A DNA stretch of 35,216 bases. It comes from an uncultured Veillonella sp. (GTDB lineage Bacteria; Bacillota; Negativicutes; Veillonellales; Veillonellaceae). Below the pieces are notes generated by a model. The model saw nothing but the letters and a program-made list of their open reading frames with translations. It was not told the DNA's origin and did no database searches. Each line of letters opens with the position of its first letter. Within the stretch, counting starts at the first letter, position 1. Positions 1-8,489 of this stretch are shown piece by piece. The position numbers and the translations under genes were made by a program. Location: the NCBI GenBank assembly GCA_900549845.1, contig URPT01000002.1:1-35216 (forward strand), given 5' to 3'.

Positions 1-55
<55 letters not shown>

Positions 56-59
56 GACC

Positions 60-92
60 AAGAAGCAAGCATAAAGCTTGCTTCTTTTTTTT
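60..92 (+). terminator. Intrinsic terminator of the tRNA-Val transcript
   Basis: An 11-bp perfect stem (60-70 with 76-86, arms AAGAAGCAAGC and GCTTGCTTCTT) and a 5-nt loop are followed by an uninterrupted T run to position 92. Confidence 0.92.
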
Positions 93-99
93 GTATATG

Positions 100-108
100 T
101 GATATAAT
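100..108 (+). promoter_or_regulatory. Extended -10 promoter for the secreted protein at 164
   Basis: TGA followed by a perfect TATAAT (103-108) makes an extended -10 element. No good -35 is visible; that position falls inside the preceding terminator stem (TTGCTT at 78-83 is 19 bases away). The ATG at 164 lies about 50 bases downstream of the expected start, with AGAGGAGG (about 151-158) as ribosome binding site. Confidence 0.5.
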
Positions 109-163
109 AGTACCAGTTGTTTTGTTTGTAAAAATTTAAAGAGTTTTATTAAGAGGAGGAACT

Positions 164-1072
164 ATGTTTCGTAAATTCGGACGCTATAAACGTTCGCTAC
201 TTACAGTACTAGGTGTACTATTGGCATCTACCCTTGCTACAGCAAGTGCGGCCACAATTAATATGAGTCAACTAACATCCAATAGGGCTCAACCGGTTGT
301 TATTAACTCTGTGCAATCCAATGTAGATACAACTACACCTACATTACAATCCGATAATAATGGTCAACCTATTTTGAAGGTTGCCAACACACCTGTTTCT
401 ACTCCAGTTGTAGGAACCCCAGAAAAAGCGACGATTAACACATCAAATTCTAATTATGATGGTCACTTAGAGAACTTCCCTAGTCGCAAGGTAACAATTG
501 TTGTACCTGCCAAGTTGCGCAATGAAAACACAGCACAATTGGGTCGTTATATGACTGATCGCTTATCTAACACACTTAAATATCCGTACTACGATACAGC
601 AATCGTAAGTACTAATACGCCAACAGCAGAAATTAGAGCTGTTGACCTTGCGCAAATTGCATCTGCGCAGAACTCTGAAATTGTTATCATGCCTGTACCA
701 TTGCAAGACGTATACGTACAAATTAATGGTGTAAATAGCCCATATGCATATAACAATGATGATCGCGAAATGTACATTGCAGCAAAGGTAAATGCATTGT
801 TATATTACTACGATGTGAATGATCAAGTTATTCACACCGTACGCAGTGGATTCAATCAAACAGATGATTCCTTAACAATGCCAACACATAAGGCTGTATG
901 GAATAAAGTTATGACTGTATTACTTGATAAATTACCGTATAAACGTATTCCAACAGACCGTGACCGCTATCAAGCGCCTGGCATCAACTCTGAATCTCCA
1001 GTTGTACTTGACTTCCAAGTAGAACAACCTAGAAATACTGCTTACTCCTTAAAAGGTGTTAGCGTATTATAA
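164..1072 (+). CDS. Secreted protein of unknown function, 302 aa
   Basis: I do not recognise a family. Residues 1-30 form a clear Sec signal peptide: basic start with FRKFGRYKR, a hydrophobic core, then a small-residue end TASAA, so cleavage is expected near residue 30. Residues 31-105 are Thr/Asn/Pro/Val-rich and look disordered. The folded part probably begins near 107 (KVTIVVPAKLRNEN) and runs to about 265 as mixed alpha/beta sequence, rich in Tyr and with few or no Cys. There is no lipobox, sortase motif or transmembrane helix after the signal, so the product is probably periplasmic or exported. The start is set by the AGAGGAGG just upstream. It is a single gene between the tRNA terminator and a bidirectional terminator. 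Function unknown; the gene itself is well supported. Confidence 0.88.
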   Translation: MFRKFGRYKRSLLTVLGVLLASTLATASAATINMSQLTSNRAQPVVINSVQSNVDTTTPTLQSDNNGQPILKVANTPVSTPVVGTPEKATINTSNSNYDGHLENFPSRKVTIVVPAKLRNENTAQLGRYMTDRLSNTLKYPYYDTAIVSTNTPTAEIRAVDLAQIASAQNSEIVIMPVPLQDVYVQINGVNSPYAYNNDDREMYIAAKVNALLYYYDVNDQVIHTVRSGFNQTDDSLTMPTHKAVWNKVMTVLLDKLPYKRIPTDRDRYQAPGINSESPVVLDFQVEQPRNTAYSLKGVSVL

Positions 1073-1080
1073 GAGACACT

Positions 1081-1116
1081 AAAAAGACCGTTAAGCAATT
1101 GCTTAACGGTCTTTTT
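1081..1116. terminator. Bidirectional intrinsic terminator between convergent genes
   Basis: A 36-bp perfect palindrome (centre between 1098 and 1099) with A run on the left and T run on the right, so it works for both strands. It lies between the stop codon at 1072 and the convergent gene ending at 1143. Confidence 0.92.
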
Positions 1117-1142
1117 GTATTCACCTATTAACGATACATAAC

Positions 1143-1499
1143 TTAGTGAATCAAGCCGATTAATCTAAGTTGATGCTCTGTAAAACCAGCATTTCTTAAA
1201 AGTGCAGTAAATGAACTACGGAAGGAATCAGATAAATCGCTTACGTAATAAATTGAATCATCATCTTTTGCACTTGCTGTACTTGTATTAGTAGTCGCAG
1301 CATATTTAGCATTATTAGCTTCATTTTGTTTAACCATGTTAGCTCTAAAAGCATCATTTGTAGGAGTTTCTACTGGTGGGCGAACCGAGTCAGTATATTT
1401 ATAACCATAAGATGCGTCTACATGTGTTCCTAGTGTAGATGCACCAAAACAGCATGCTAATACAGCAAAAGCAATGAAAGATTTTTTAGATACGTTCAT
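1143..1499 (-). CDS. Small secreted protein of unknown function, 118 aa
   Basis: No family recognised. The N-terminus (MNVSKKSFIAFAVLACCFGA) is a signal sequence with two lysines and a hydrophobic core; likely signal peptidase I cleavage after HVDA near residue 29. A Cys pair at 16-17 could be misread as a lipobox, but the -2 residue is Leu and the fit is poor. The mature chain of about 90 residues is polar, Ser/Thr/Asn-rich and probably flexible until about residue 80. It ends in an amphipathic stretch (FRSSFTALLRNAGFTEHQLR) that may be a short helical hairpin. A good GGAGGT precedes the ATG. It is monocistronic and converges on the terminator shared with the 302-residue secreted protein. 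It may be an envelope protein specific to this lineage. Confidence 0.8.
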   Translation of the reverse strand: MNVSKKSFIAFAVLACCFGASTLGTHVDASYGYKYTDSVRPPVETPTNDAFRANMVKQNEANNAKYAATTNTSTASAKDDDSIYYVSDLSDSFRSSFTALLRNAGFTEHQLRLIGLIH

Positions 1500-1615
1500 T
1501 AGAAAACCTCCAAATTAACACAATAAGTCATTAAATTTAAATGACAAATTTTAGTATAAGCAGATGACCTTAATGTTAGATGAGTGTTTCCTATAAACAA
1601 AATGAAATTCTATAG

Positions 1616-1643
1616 AAAAAGGCTAGCCCTATGGCTAGCCTTT
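1616..1643 (-). terminator. Terminator of the atp operon
   Basis: Perfect inverted repeat GGCTAGCC (1621-1628) / GGCTAGCC (1633-1640) extended by three A-T pairs, with a T run on the minus strand, five bases downstream of the atpC stop codon. Confidence 0.92.
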
Positions 1644-1647
1644 CATT

Positions 1648-2055
1648 TTATAGTTTTTTAGTTACATGCAAGCGCAATAATGCACGTTGCAATGCTGCTT
1701 CTGCGCGTTCTACATCGATATCTGGTGTAGGATTAGATAACCGGCCTTCTGCACGTTCTTTAGCTCGACGAGCACGTTCCACATCAATGGATGATGGATC
1801 TTGGCAATCTGGAGTTACAATACTCACCTTATTATGTTCAATTTCACAGAAGCCACCAAATACGGCAAGTTCACGAGATGTTCCATCTGGTTGATCTATG
1901 CGTAATGGCGCTAAATCTAATGCGATAATCATAGGTGCATGATTTGGCAAAACACCAAATTGACCATCGATGGCTTTGCCTACAAAGAATGTAGACTTGC
2001 CTTCAAAGACAATCGCATCAGGTGTGATGATCTGTAGGGACATAGGTTCCGCCAT
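1648..2055 (-). CDS. atpC: F-type ATP synthase epsilon subunit
   Basis: Epsilon subunit of the F1 central stalk, which links gamma to the c ring and inhibits ATP hydrolysis. The 135 residues fit the family: N-terminal beta-sandwich (about 1-85, with SLQIITPDAIVFEGK and the conserved GQFGVLPNHAP motif) and a C-terminal two-helix hairpin rich in Arg/Ala/Glu (about 90-130). It is the last gene of the operon, three bases after the atpD stop and directly before the terminator. The start is set by GGGGGA upstream of ATGGCGGAA; a second in-frame ATG at codon 5 is less well placed. Confidence 0.96.
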   Translation of the reverse strand: MAEPMSLQIITPDAIVFEGKSTFFVGKAIDGQFGVLPNHAPMIIALDLAPLRIDQPDGTSRELAVFGGFCEIEHNKVSIVTPDCQDPSSIDVERARRAKERAEGRLSNPTPDIDVERAEAALQRALLRLHVTKKL

Positions 2056-2058
2056 GGA

Positions 2059-3483
2059 TTATTCCCCCTTCTCTTGCATTTCCTTTGCTTTTTGAACGGC
2101 TTCATCAATGGTACCAACCATGTAGAATGCACCTTCCGGTAAATCGTCATGTTTACCATCAAGGATTTCTCTAAAGCCTCTCAATGTTTCGGACAATGGT
2201 ACGTATTTACCAGGAGAACCTGTAAATACTTCGGCTACGAAGAATGGTTGACTCAAGAAACGTTGAATCTTACGAGCGCGAGATACAGTCAATTTATCTT
2301 CGTCAGACAATTCTTCCATACCAAGGATTGCGATAATATCTTGAAGATCGCGATATTTTTGCAATACTTCTTGTACGCCACGAGCTACTGCATAGTGTTC
2401 TTCGCCAAGTACATGTGGGTCCAAAATACGGCTTGTAGAATCGAGTGGATCCACCGCTGGATAAATACCAAGTTCCGCAATGGAACGAGACAATACTGTT
2501 GTTGCATCCAAGTGAGCAAATGTTGCTGCTGGAGCAGGGTCAGTTAAGTCATCGGCTGGTACATATACAGCTTGTACGGAAGTAATGGAACCTTCTTTTG
2601 TAGATGTAATACGTTCTTGTAAAGCACCTACGTCATTAGCCAATGTAGGTTGGTAACCTACGGCAGATGGCATACGACCTAAGAGGGCAGATACTTCAGA
2701 ACCCGCTTGGATAAAGCGGAAGATATTATCGATAAACAAGAGCACGTCTTGTTTCTTTACATCACGGAAATACTCAGCCATTGTAAGGCCTGTAAGACCT
2801 ACGCGCATACGAGCCCCAGGTGGCTCATTCATTTGGCCATATACGAGGGCCGTTTTATTGATAACGCCGGATTCTTTCATTTCATTCCACAAGTCGTTAC
2901 CTTCACGAGTACGTTCGCCTACGCCGGAGAATACGGAGTAACCACCGTGCTCTGTAGCAACATTGTGAATCAATTCCATGATTAATACGGTTTTACCTAC
3001 ACCGGCACCACCGAAGAGGCCAATTTTACCACCTTTTACGTATGGAGCGATAAGGTCAACAACCTTAATACCTGTTTCCAAGATTTGTGTATCTGGAGAA
3101 AGGTCATCAAATTTAGGTGCTGGACGATGAATAGGCCATTTTTCGTCAGCTACAACTGGAGCTGGATCATGGTCTACAGTTTCACCCAATACGTTAAAGA
3201 TACGCCCCAATACACCTTCACCTACAGGAACGGCAATTGCAGCACCAGTATCTTCAGCATCCATATTACGGGTCATACCGTCAGTAGAGCTCATTGCAAC
3301 GCAACGTACAGTATCATCACCTAAGTGTTGCATAACCTCTACTACAATTTTTTGTCTATCATGTGCCTTATGATCATGGTAGATGTTGATGGCGTTGTAG
3401 ATGCTTGGCAAATGACCAGCATCGAAGCGCACGTCTACAACTGGGCCGATGACCTGCACAACTTTACCAATATTATTACTCAT
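2059..3483 (-). CDS. atpD: F-type ATP synthase beta subunit (catalytic)
   Basis: Catalytic F1 subunit that makes ATP from ADP and phosphate in a ring of three alpha and three beta subunits. 474 residues, normal length. The N-terminal beta-barrel is followed by a nucleotide-binding domain with Walker A GGAGVGKT at 158-165 and Walker B near LLFIDNIFRF. The signature PSAVGYQPTLA and the catalytic-loop region GSITSVQAVYVPADDLTDPAP are present, as is the DELSEED region in the form EELSDEDK near the C-terminus. All key residues are intact. The SD AAGGAGA lies just upstream of the ATG, and the gene follows atpG by 18 bases. Confidence 0.98.
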   Translation of the reverse strand: MSNNIGKVVQVIGPVVDVRFDAGHLPSIYNAINIYHDHKAHDRQKIVVEVMQHLGDDTVRCVAMSSTDGMTRNMDAEDTGAAIAVPVGEGVLGRIFNVLGETVDHDPAPVVADEKWPIHRPAPKFDDLSPDTQILETGIKVVDLIAPYVKGGKIGLFGGAGVGKTVLIMELIHNVATEHGGYSVFSGVGERTREGNDLWNEMKESGVINKTALVYGQMNEPPGARMRVGLTGLTMAEYFRDVKKQDVLLFIDNIFRFIQAGSEVSALLGRMPSAVGYQPTLANDVGALQERITSTKEGSITSVQAVYVPADDLTDPAPAATFAHLDATTVLSRSIAELGIYPAVDPLDSTSRILDPHVLGEEHYAVARGVQEVLQKYRDLQDIIAILGMEELSDEDKLTVSRARKIQRFLSQPFFVAEVFTGSPGKYVPLSETLRGFREILDGKHDDLPEGAFYMVGTIDEAVQKAKEMQEKGE

Positions 3484-3501
3484 CGACAGATGTCTCCTTA
3501 T

Positions 3502-4356
3502 TTATTGCAAGGCATTAGCGCCACCAACGATTTCAGAAATTTCGTTTGTAATGCTAGATTGACGTAACTTGTTATATTCAAGACCTAAGGAATCAATGAG
3601 TTCCCCTGCATTGTCTGTAGCAGATGTCATGGCTGTCATACGAGCACCCAATTCACTTGCTGCAGATTGCAACAATCCATTATAAACAGTAATTTCTAAA
3701 TATTTTGGTAGCAACGCCTCCAAGACAGATACAGCAGATGGCATGAAATCATACTCCTGCCCTTTTACCTCATCTTGTGGTTGCTCTATTGGCAACAAGC
3801 GTTCAGCCTGTGCAATTTGCGTCATAGAATTTACAAAACGTGTATATATCATGATGACTTCGTCAACTTCATGACGTTCGTATAGTGAAAGTGCTTCATG
3901 CATAATGGCACGCGCATGTTCATAGGAAGGTTTATCAGAGAAGCCCGCATAGGACTTATCGATATGAATTCCTCTGGATTTCATGCTGTCTCTTGGCTTT
4001 TTACCAGCCGTGATAACACGATATGTATCGGAAGATTTGCCATGCAATTGCTCCATAGCAAATTTCAATACATTAGACGAGAATGCCCCTGCAAGGCCCT
4101 TATCAGCACCTATTACAACATAGCATGTGCGTTTTATAGGACGTACCTCTAGTAAAGGACTGCTAAAGCCTTCTAAATCACTATTAGACATATGACGCAA
4201 GATTTGCCCAATTTTTTCTGCGTAAGGACGTGTAGATTCCGCTTTTGTTTGTGCCCTACGAAGACGAGCTGAAGCAACCATCTTCATCGCTTTTGTAATT
4301 TGTTGCGTATTGGTAACACTTTTTATGCGTTTTCGCAAATCTTGTGCACTAGCCAT
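3502..4356 (-). CDS. atpG: F-type ATP synthase gamma subunit
   Basis: Gamma subunit, the rotating central shaft of F1. 284 residues, a normal bacterial length. The N-terminal helix carries the family start (DLRKRIKSVTNTQQITKAMKMVAS). The central Rossmann-like domain contains the conserved GADKGLAGAFSSN stretch, and the C-terminal helix ends with the typical signature TSATDNAGELIDSL and RQSSITNEISEIVGGANAL. The start is supported by AGGAGG eight bases upstream of the ATG, and the gene follows atpA by only three bases, consistent with translational coupling. Confidence 0.97.
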   Translation of the reverse strand: MASAQDLRKRIKSVTNTQQITKAMKMVASARLRRAQTKAESTRPYAEKIGQILRHMSNSDLEGFSSPLLEVRPIKRTCYVVIGADKGLAGAFSSNVLKFAMEQLHGKSSDTYRVITAGKKPRDSMKSRGIHIDKSYAGFSDKPSYEHARAIMHEALSLYERHEVDEVIMIYTRFVNSMTQIAQAERLLPIEQPQDEVKGQEYDFMPSAVSVLEALLPKYLEITVYNGLLQSAASELGARMTAMTSATDNAGELIDSLGLEYNKLRQSSITNEISEIVGGANALQ

Positions 4357-4359
4357 ACA

Positions 4360-5898
4360 TTACGCCTCCTTATGAGACACTAATGTATGCGTAGAACCAA
4401 ATGCTTCTACACATTCTGGGATTGCTTGCTTCAATAGATTTTCAGTATCTTCATCAATTTTCTTAGACGTTTCAATATTCGTGATAATTTCAGGATAATT
4501 AGCTTTTATAAAACGTAAAAGTTCAGCTTCAAATGATAATACATCATCTACTTGAATATTAGCTAAATAACCTTTTGTACCAGCGTAAAGGTTGATAACC
4601 ATTTCTGCTACGCTCATAGGTTCATATTGACCTTGCTTTAACATTTCAGTCAAACGTTCACCGCGGTCTAATTGTGCTTTAGTAGCCGCATCAAGATCGG
4701 AACCGAACTGTGCGAAGGCTGCCAATTCACGATATTGAGCAAGGTCCAAACGCAATTGGCCTGCTACTTGTTTCATCGCTTTAGTTTGTGCACTACCACC
4801 TACACGGGATACGGACAAACCTACATCAACAGCTGGACGGATACCAGAGTAGAACATATCTGTCCCTAAGAAAATTTGACCATCAGTGATGGAAATTACG
4901 TTTGTTGGGATGTATGCAGATACGTCACCGGCTTGTGTTTCAATGATTGGCAACGCTGTAATAGAACCACCGCCAAGTTCTGGTGAAAGTTTAGCAGCAC
5001 GTTCTAATAAACGACTGTGTAAGTAGAATACGTCGCCTGGATACGCTTCACGCCCTGGTGGACGGCGTAATAATAGAGACATAGCACGGTAAGCAGCTGC
5101 TTGCTTAGTTAAGTCATCATATACGCAAAGTACATGTTTGCCTTTGTACATGAAGTATTCACCCATAGCAACACCTGCATACGGAGCAATGTATTGTAAT
5201 GGAGCACCTGTAGAAGCACTAGCAGAAACGACGATTGTATAATCCAACGCACCTGTTTCTTCTAATTTTTGTACTACACGAGCTACGGTAGATTCTTTTT
5301 GACCAATAGCTACATAGATACAAATAACATCTTTACCTTTTTGGTTGATGATTGTATCAAGAGCGATTGCAGTTTTACCAGTACCACGGTCACCAATGAT
5401 AAGCTCACGTTGGCCACGACCGATTGGTACCATCGCATCAATTGCTTTTAAACCAGTTTGCAAAGGTTCATTTACAGATTGACGATCTGCAATACCAGGA
5501 GCTGGATGTTCTACAGGACGACGTTCTGTCGCTTGAATAGCACCCTTACCATCGATAGGCTGACCCAACGGATTTACTACACGACCAATAAGTGCATCAC
5601 CTACTGGTACGTCCATAATTTTGCCAGTACGGCGTACTTGGTCACCTTCTTTAATCAAGAAGTCATCACCCAATAGTACGGCACCAACATTATCTAATTC
5701 TAAGTTCAAAACCAAGCCATATACGCCGTGTGGTAACTCTAACAACTCACCGGCCATGGCTCTTTCAAGACCATAAATATGGGCGATGCCATCCCCTACG
5801 TCGAGAACAGTACCCACGTCATCGACATTGAGGTCAACATCATAGTCCTGAATCTGCTGTTTAATTATAGCAGTGATTTCTTCAGGCTTCATTTTCAT
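4360..5898 (-). CDS. atpA: F-type ATP synthase alpha subunit
   Basis: Regulatory nucleotide-binding F1 subunit. 512 residues, normal length. The N-terminal residues (1-25) that bind delta are followed by the beta-barrel and by the nucleotide domain with Walker A GDRGTGKT at 169-176. The alpha-subunit signature PAVDVGLSVSRVGGSAQ contains the arginine finger that reaches the catalytic site on beta. The ribosome binding site is weaker than elsewhere in the operon (AGGGGTG about 11 bases before the ATG), and a second ATG at codon 3 is possible. The gene follows atpH by 16 bases. Confidence 0.97.
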   Translation of the reverse strand: MKMKPEEITAIIKQQIQDYDVDLNVDDVGTVLDVGDGIAHIYGLERAMAGELLELPHGVYGLVLNLELDNVGAVLLGDDFLIKEGDQVRRTGKIMDVPVGDALIGRVVNPLGQPIDGKGAIQATERRPVEHPAPGIADRQSVNEPLQTGLKAIDAMVPIGRGQRELIIGDRGTGKTAIALDTIINQKGKDVICIYVAIGQKESTVARVVQKLEETGALDYTIVVSASASTGAPLQYIAPYAGVAMGEYFMYKGKHVLCVYDDLTKQAAAYRAMSLLLRRPPGREAYPGDVFYLHSRLLERAAKLSPELGGGSITALPIIETQAGDVSAYIPTNVISITDGQIFLGTDMFYSGIRPAVDVGLSVSRVGGSAQTKAMKQVAGQLRLDLAQYRELAAFAQFGSDLDAATKAQLDRGERLTEMLKQGQYEPMSVAEMVINLYAGTKGYLANIQVDDVLSFEAELLRFIKANYPEIITNIETSKKIDEDTENLLKQAIPECVEAFGSTHTLVSHKEA

Positions 5899-5914
5899 AT
5901 ATACCCATTCACCC

Positions 5915-6466
5915 CTATCTAATAGAGTTCGTTCTTAATAAAGATTTTTCTAATTCTTGCAAGCGACGAGATACAGAGCCATCAATGCGTTTATCCCCTA
6001 CTTGAATGATAATACCACCCATAATGGAAGGATCTTGACGCACGGATAGAATAACATCTTTGCCCGTTACCTCTCGTAATTTAGCTTGTACAGATGCTTC
6101 TATATCAGCTGTGATTGGTTCTGCTACAGTGACAGTAGCTTCTAGAATACCACGAGCTTCGCGTGATTTCTTAATAAATGCCGCAATAGTCTGCTTTATA
6201 TAGCGATCACGACCACGTTTAATCATCACATAAATAAAATGCAAAGCAACCTTATCGAGACTAGATTCAAAAATTTTACCAATCAGCTTAATCTTTGCAT
6301 CTTCTGTAACAGTTGGATTTTCAAGGAATGAGCTTAATTCAGGTTGCTCATCCATTACAGATGCTACATAGCCTAATTGCTCCTCCATGAGATCCAACTT
6401 ATTTTGTTCTTGAGCTAATTCAAACATAGCTGAACTGTATTTATCTGCTACAATTTCTATGCTCAT
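5915..6466 (-). CDS. atpH: F-type ATP synthase delta subunit
   Basis: Delta subunit (OSCP-like), the peripheral-stalk cap joining b to the top of F1. 183 residues, usual length. The helical N-terminal domain (about 1-105) includes the typical start IVADKYSSAMFELAQEQ and FIYVMIKRGR. The C-terminal beta domain ends with the signature DPSIMGGIIIQVGDKRIDGSV, the conserved G-G-hydrophobic-G-D motif. There is no strong SD; the ATG lies four bases after the atpF stop codon, so translation is probably coupled to atpF. Confidence 0.96.
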   Translation of the reverse strand: MSIEIVADKYSSAMFELAQEQNKLDLMEEQLGYVASVMDEQPELSSFLENPTVTEDAKIKLIGKIFESSLDKVALHFIYVMIKRGRDRYIKQTIAAFIKKSREARGILEATVTVAEPITADIEASVQAKLREVTGKDVILSVRQDPSIMGGIIIQVGDKRIDGSVSRRLQELEKSLLRTNSIR

Positions 6467-6470
6467 CGTA

Positions 6471-6968
6471 TCACAACCCTATCGTTTTACTATCAAGTTG
6501 ACGAATAGCGTCTTCGATCAATTTTGTATTAGTTTCGCTGTTCATATCTTTAGCAACAACTTTACCAGCCATAGCTACAGATAAGGAAACAACTTCATTG
6601 CGCAAGCTGTTCATAGCACGATCACGTTCAATGGCAATATCTTGACGAGCACGATTTTTTTCTTGTTCAATTTGCTCGCGAGCTGTTGCTAATTGTTCAC
6701 GTGTTGTATTTTCTGCTTCTTGAATTGCTTTTTCAACAATTTTTTGTGCCTCTACACGAGCATTAGAAATTTGAGCTGCATAATCAGCTTTAAATTCCTC
6801 TGCTTCTGCACGAGCTTTTTCTGCAGCTTCTAAGTCTTTAGCAATTCGTTCTTTACGTTCTGTCATCATAGCCAATAATGGTTTATATGCAAAACGAGCC
6901 AATAGCCAAACTAATATAAAAAAGTTCAACATTTGAGCAAGAATCGTTCCAAGGCTTAAGTCAACCAA
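6471..6968 (-). CDS. atpF: F-type ATP synthase b subunit
   Basis: Subunit b of the membrane part Fo and the peripheral stalk. 165 residues: one N-terminal transmembrane helix (about 8-28, ILAQMLNFFILVWLLARF) with the conserved Asn, then a long charged Ala/Glu/Arg-rich coiled coil (about 35-150) that dimerises and binds delta. The start codon is TTG, read directly from the sequence: GAGGAGG precedes it at good spacing and no ATG is available between the SD and the membrane helix. It follows atpE by 18 bases. Confidence 0.95.
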   Translation of the reverse strand: MVDLSLGTILAQMLNFFILVWLLARFAYKPLLAMMTERKERIAKDLEAAEKARAEAEEFKADYAAQISNARVEAQKIVEKAIQEAENTTREQLATAREQIEQEKNRARQDIAIERDRAMNSLRNEVVSLSVAMAGKVVAKDMNSETNTKLIEDAIRQLDSKTIGL

Positions 6969-6986
6969 GGTTATTCCTCCTCGTTA

Positions 6987-7214
6987 TTATCTGAATAACA
7001 AAATAAATGCTACTACTACACCGATGATAGGCATCGCTTCGATCAAACCAATCGCTACGAACATTGTAGACATCAATTGACCACGTAATTCTGGTTGGCG
7101 TGTAATACCTTCGATTACTTTGCTAGATACAAGACCATCACCGATACCTGCACCAATGGCACCACAACCTACTGCGATTGCTGCTGCTAATGCGAATAAA
7201 CCTTGAGCTTCCAT
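6987..7214 (-). CDS. atpE: F-type ATP synthase c subunit
   Basis: Subunit c of the rotor ring that carries the coupling ion. 75 residues, two transmembrane helices joined by the conserved polar loop TRQPE (38-42). The ion-binding carboxylate is Glu59 in GLIEAMPII. The residues after it are Ala60-Met61-Pro62, as in proton-coupled rings, instead of the Ser/Thr of sodium rings. At the position equivalent to Gln32 of sodium-type rings (33 residues before the Glu) there is Asp26 (GAGIGDGL). Proton coupling is therefore the likelier reading, but the extra acid in the pocket is notable. GGAGG precedes the ATG. Confidence 0.97.
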   Translation of the reverse strand: MEAQGLFALAAAIAVGCGAIGAGIGDGLVSSKVIEGITRQPELRGQLMSTMFVAIGLIEAMPIIGVVVAFILLFR

Positions 7215-7237
7215 AATATATCCTCCATATAAAATAA

Positions 7238-7936
7238 TTAATGTTCCTCACTAAGAGCCATCCCCAAGTAGGAGGCAGTAAGAACTGTGAAAATAAAGGC
7301 TTGAATAATACCGATAAATAAACTAAAAGCAATCCAAACCCATGGTACAGGTACAAACCAAGGCAAGTTATACAATACTTCTAACAAAATTTCACCAGCT
7401 ACGATATTGCCGAATAGACGGAAAGCAAGTGTAACTGGTTTTGCAATTTCCTCAAAAATATTAAGGATTAGCAAAGCCTTATAAGGTTGTACAAAATGAT
7501 TGAAATAGGATAAGCCTTTAACTTTAATCCCCATAACCCATACCACTAATGTGCTACATAGAGCTAATGCAATTGTAGTATTAATATCGGATGTTGGTGA
7601 TGTTAAAGCCTTAAACGTTGGCATTAAACCCAGTTCGTTCCCTACAAAAATAAATAAGAAAAACGTAAATAACAAGGAACTTACCATCGGCCAATGACGA
7701 CCCAAGTTCGGAGCTAGCTGCCCCTCTAAGCCTTCTAATATAGCTTCCACTATATTTTGCAAGCCTACAGGCACCAATTTACGTCCTCGGGTGGCCAATA
7801 CTGTTACCAGTATTACAATAGCCATAGTAACCCATGTAGCAATCAAGGTATCAATATTAAATGTTAACCCCAACCACTGCACGACCTCATGGTGTCCCGC
7901 ATGTAATTCCACGTTCTCAACCCCTTCCATAGTCAT
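7238..7936 (-). CDS. atpB: F-type ATP synthase a subunit
   Basis: Subunit a, the stator part of Fo with the ion half-channels. 232 residues with five or six transmembrane helices. The essential arginine is Arg173 in the conserved stretch KPVTLAFRLFGNIVAGE, and the last helices carry IQAFIFTVLTASYLG, also typical. The start is less certain than for its neighbours: only AAGG is visible upstream of the first ATG, and a second in-frame ATG follows two codons later. It is preceded by a 174-base spacer that contains a possible internal promoter. Confidence 0.96.
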   Translation of the reverse strand: MTMEGVENVELHAGHHEVVQWLGLTFNIDTLIATWVTMAIVILVTVLATRGRKLVPVGLQNIVEAILEGLEGQLAPNLGRHWPMVSSLLFTFFLFIFVGNELGLMPTFKALTSPTSDINTTIALALCSTLVVWVMGIKVKGLSYFNHFVQPYKALLILNIFEEIAKPVTLAFRLFGNIVAGEILLEVLYNLPWFVPVPWVWIAFSLFIGIIQAFIFTVLTASYLGMALSEEH

Positions 7937-7987
7937 AATAAAAACCTTATATATTTACAATTAATATAAATATATTATATATGTATC

Positions 7988-8016
7988 ATCATACATCGTT
8001 ATAGATATATAATCAA
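7988..8016 (-). promoter_or_regulatory. Possible internal promoter ahead of atpB
   Basis: In the AT-rich spacer between atpI and atpB the minus strand reads TTGATT, 17 bases, TATGAT (-35 at 8011-8016, -10 at 7988-7993), about 50 bases before the atpB start. Spacing is ideal and each box is close to consensus, but AT-rich DNA gives such matches by chance. It would let atpBEFHAGDC be transcribed independently of the upstream glycan genes. Confidence 0.4.
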
Positions 8017-8110
8017 CACTTACAAGGTAAACAATTCCAATTACTCATAATCACATTGTGTATAATGCATTATCGGTATACACCTATCATTCTTACTGCT
8101 ACTTACGGGG

Positions 8111-8479
8111 TCAGAAATGCCGACTAAGCCACCAATACACCACATATAATGCCGGTTGTATGAGTGCAATACCTATAAACATGCTAACAGCTTCAACACC
8201 AGGTATTTTTAATCCTAAGACGACCAAAGAGCCTACTAACATAAGACGCCATATCATCTGCCTGCGAGCTTTACGTACGGCTTTATAAGGGTCTCCTGAC
8301 ACAATAGATTGTCCATGCAAAGCCAAGCTAAGCAAGTAGAGTACCATTATAAAAATGCCCCAAAGCCATCCCCATAGATACACTTCTAAGCCACATAAAA
8401 CTTGTATTATACCGCCTAAAAAGGCAATAAAAAAACAAGTTAGTAGCACACGCACTATGAATTTAATATATTGATTCAT
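8111..8479 (-). CDS. atpI: ATP synthase subunit I-like membrane protein
   Basis: 122 residues with four predicted transmembrane helices (about 5-27, 31-52, 73-92, 96-116) joined by a basic cytoplasmic loop (KAVRKARRQ). Its size, topology and place just before atpB match the AtpI family, which assists c-ring assembly and may carry Mg2+ in some species. The sequence itself is poorly conserved, so the call rests mostly on context. GAGGT precedes the ATG; the gene follows atpZ by 10 bases. Confidence 0.8.
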   Translation of the reverse strand: MNQYIKFIVRVLLTCFFIAFLGGIIQVLCGLEVYLWGWLWGIFIMVLYLLSLALHGQSIVSGDPYKAVRKARRQMIWRLMLVGSLVVLGLKIPGVEAVSMFIGIALIQPALYVVYWWLSRHF

Positions 8480-8489
8480 ATATACCTCA

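Noticed and set aside
2149..5676. Several open frames of 60-130 codons on the plus strand inside the atp genes
   Set aside because: They are antisense to well-conserved atpD, atpG and atpA, have no SD and biased composition; they are shadows of the true genes.
6987..7214. Sodium-coupled ATP synthase
   Set aside because: Ala60 stands where sodium rings need Ser or Thr, and Gln is replaced by Asp; kept only as an open question in the findings.
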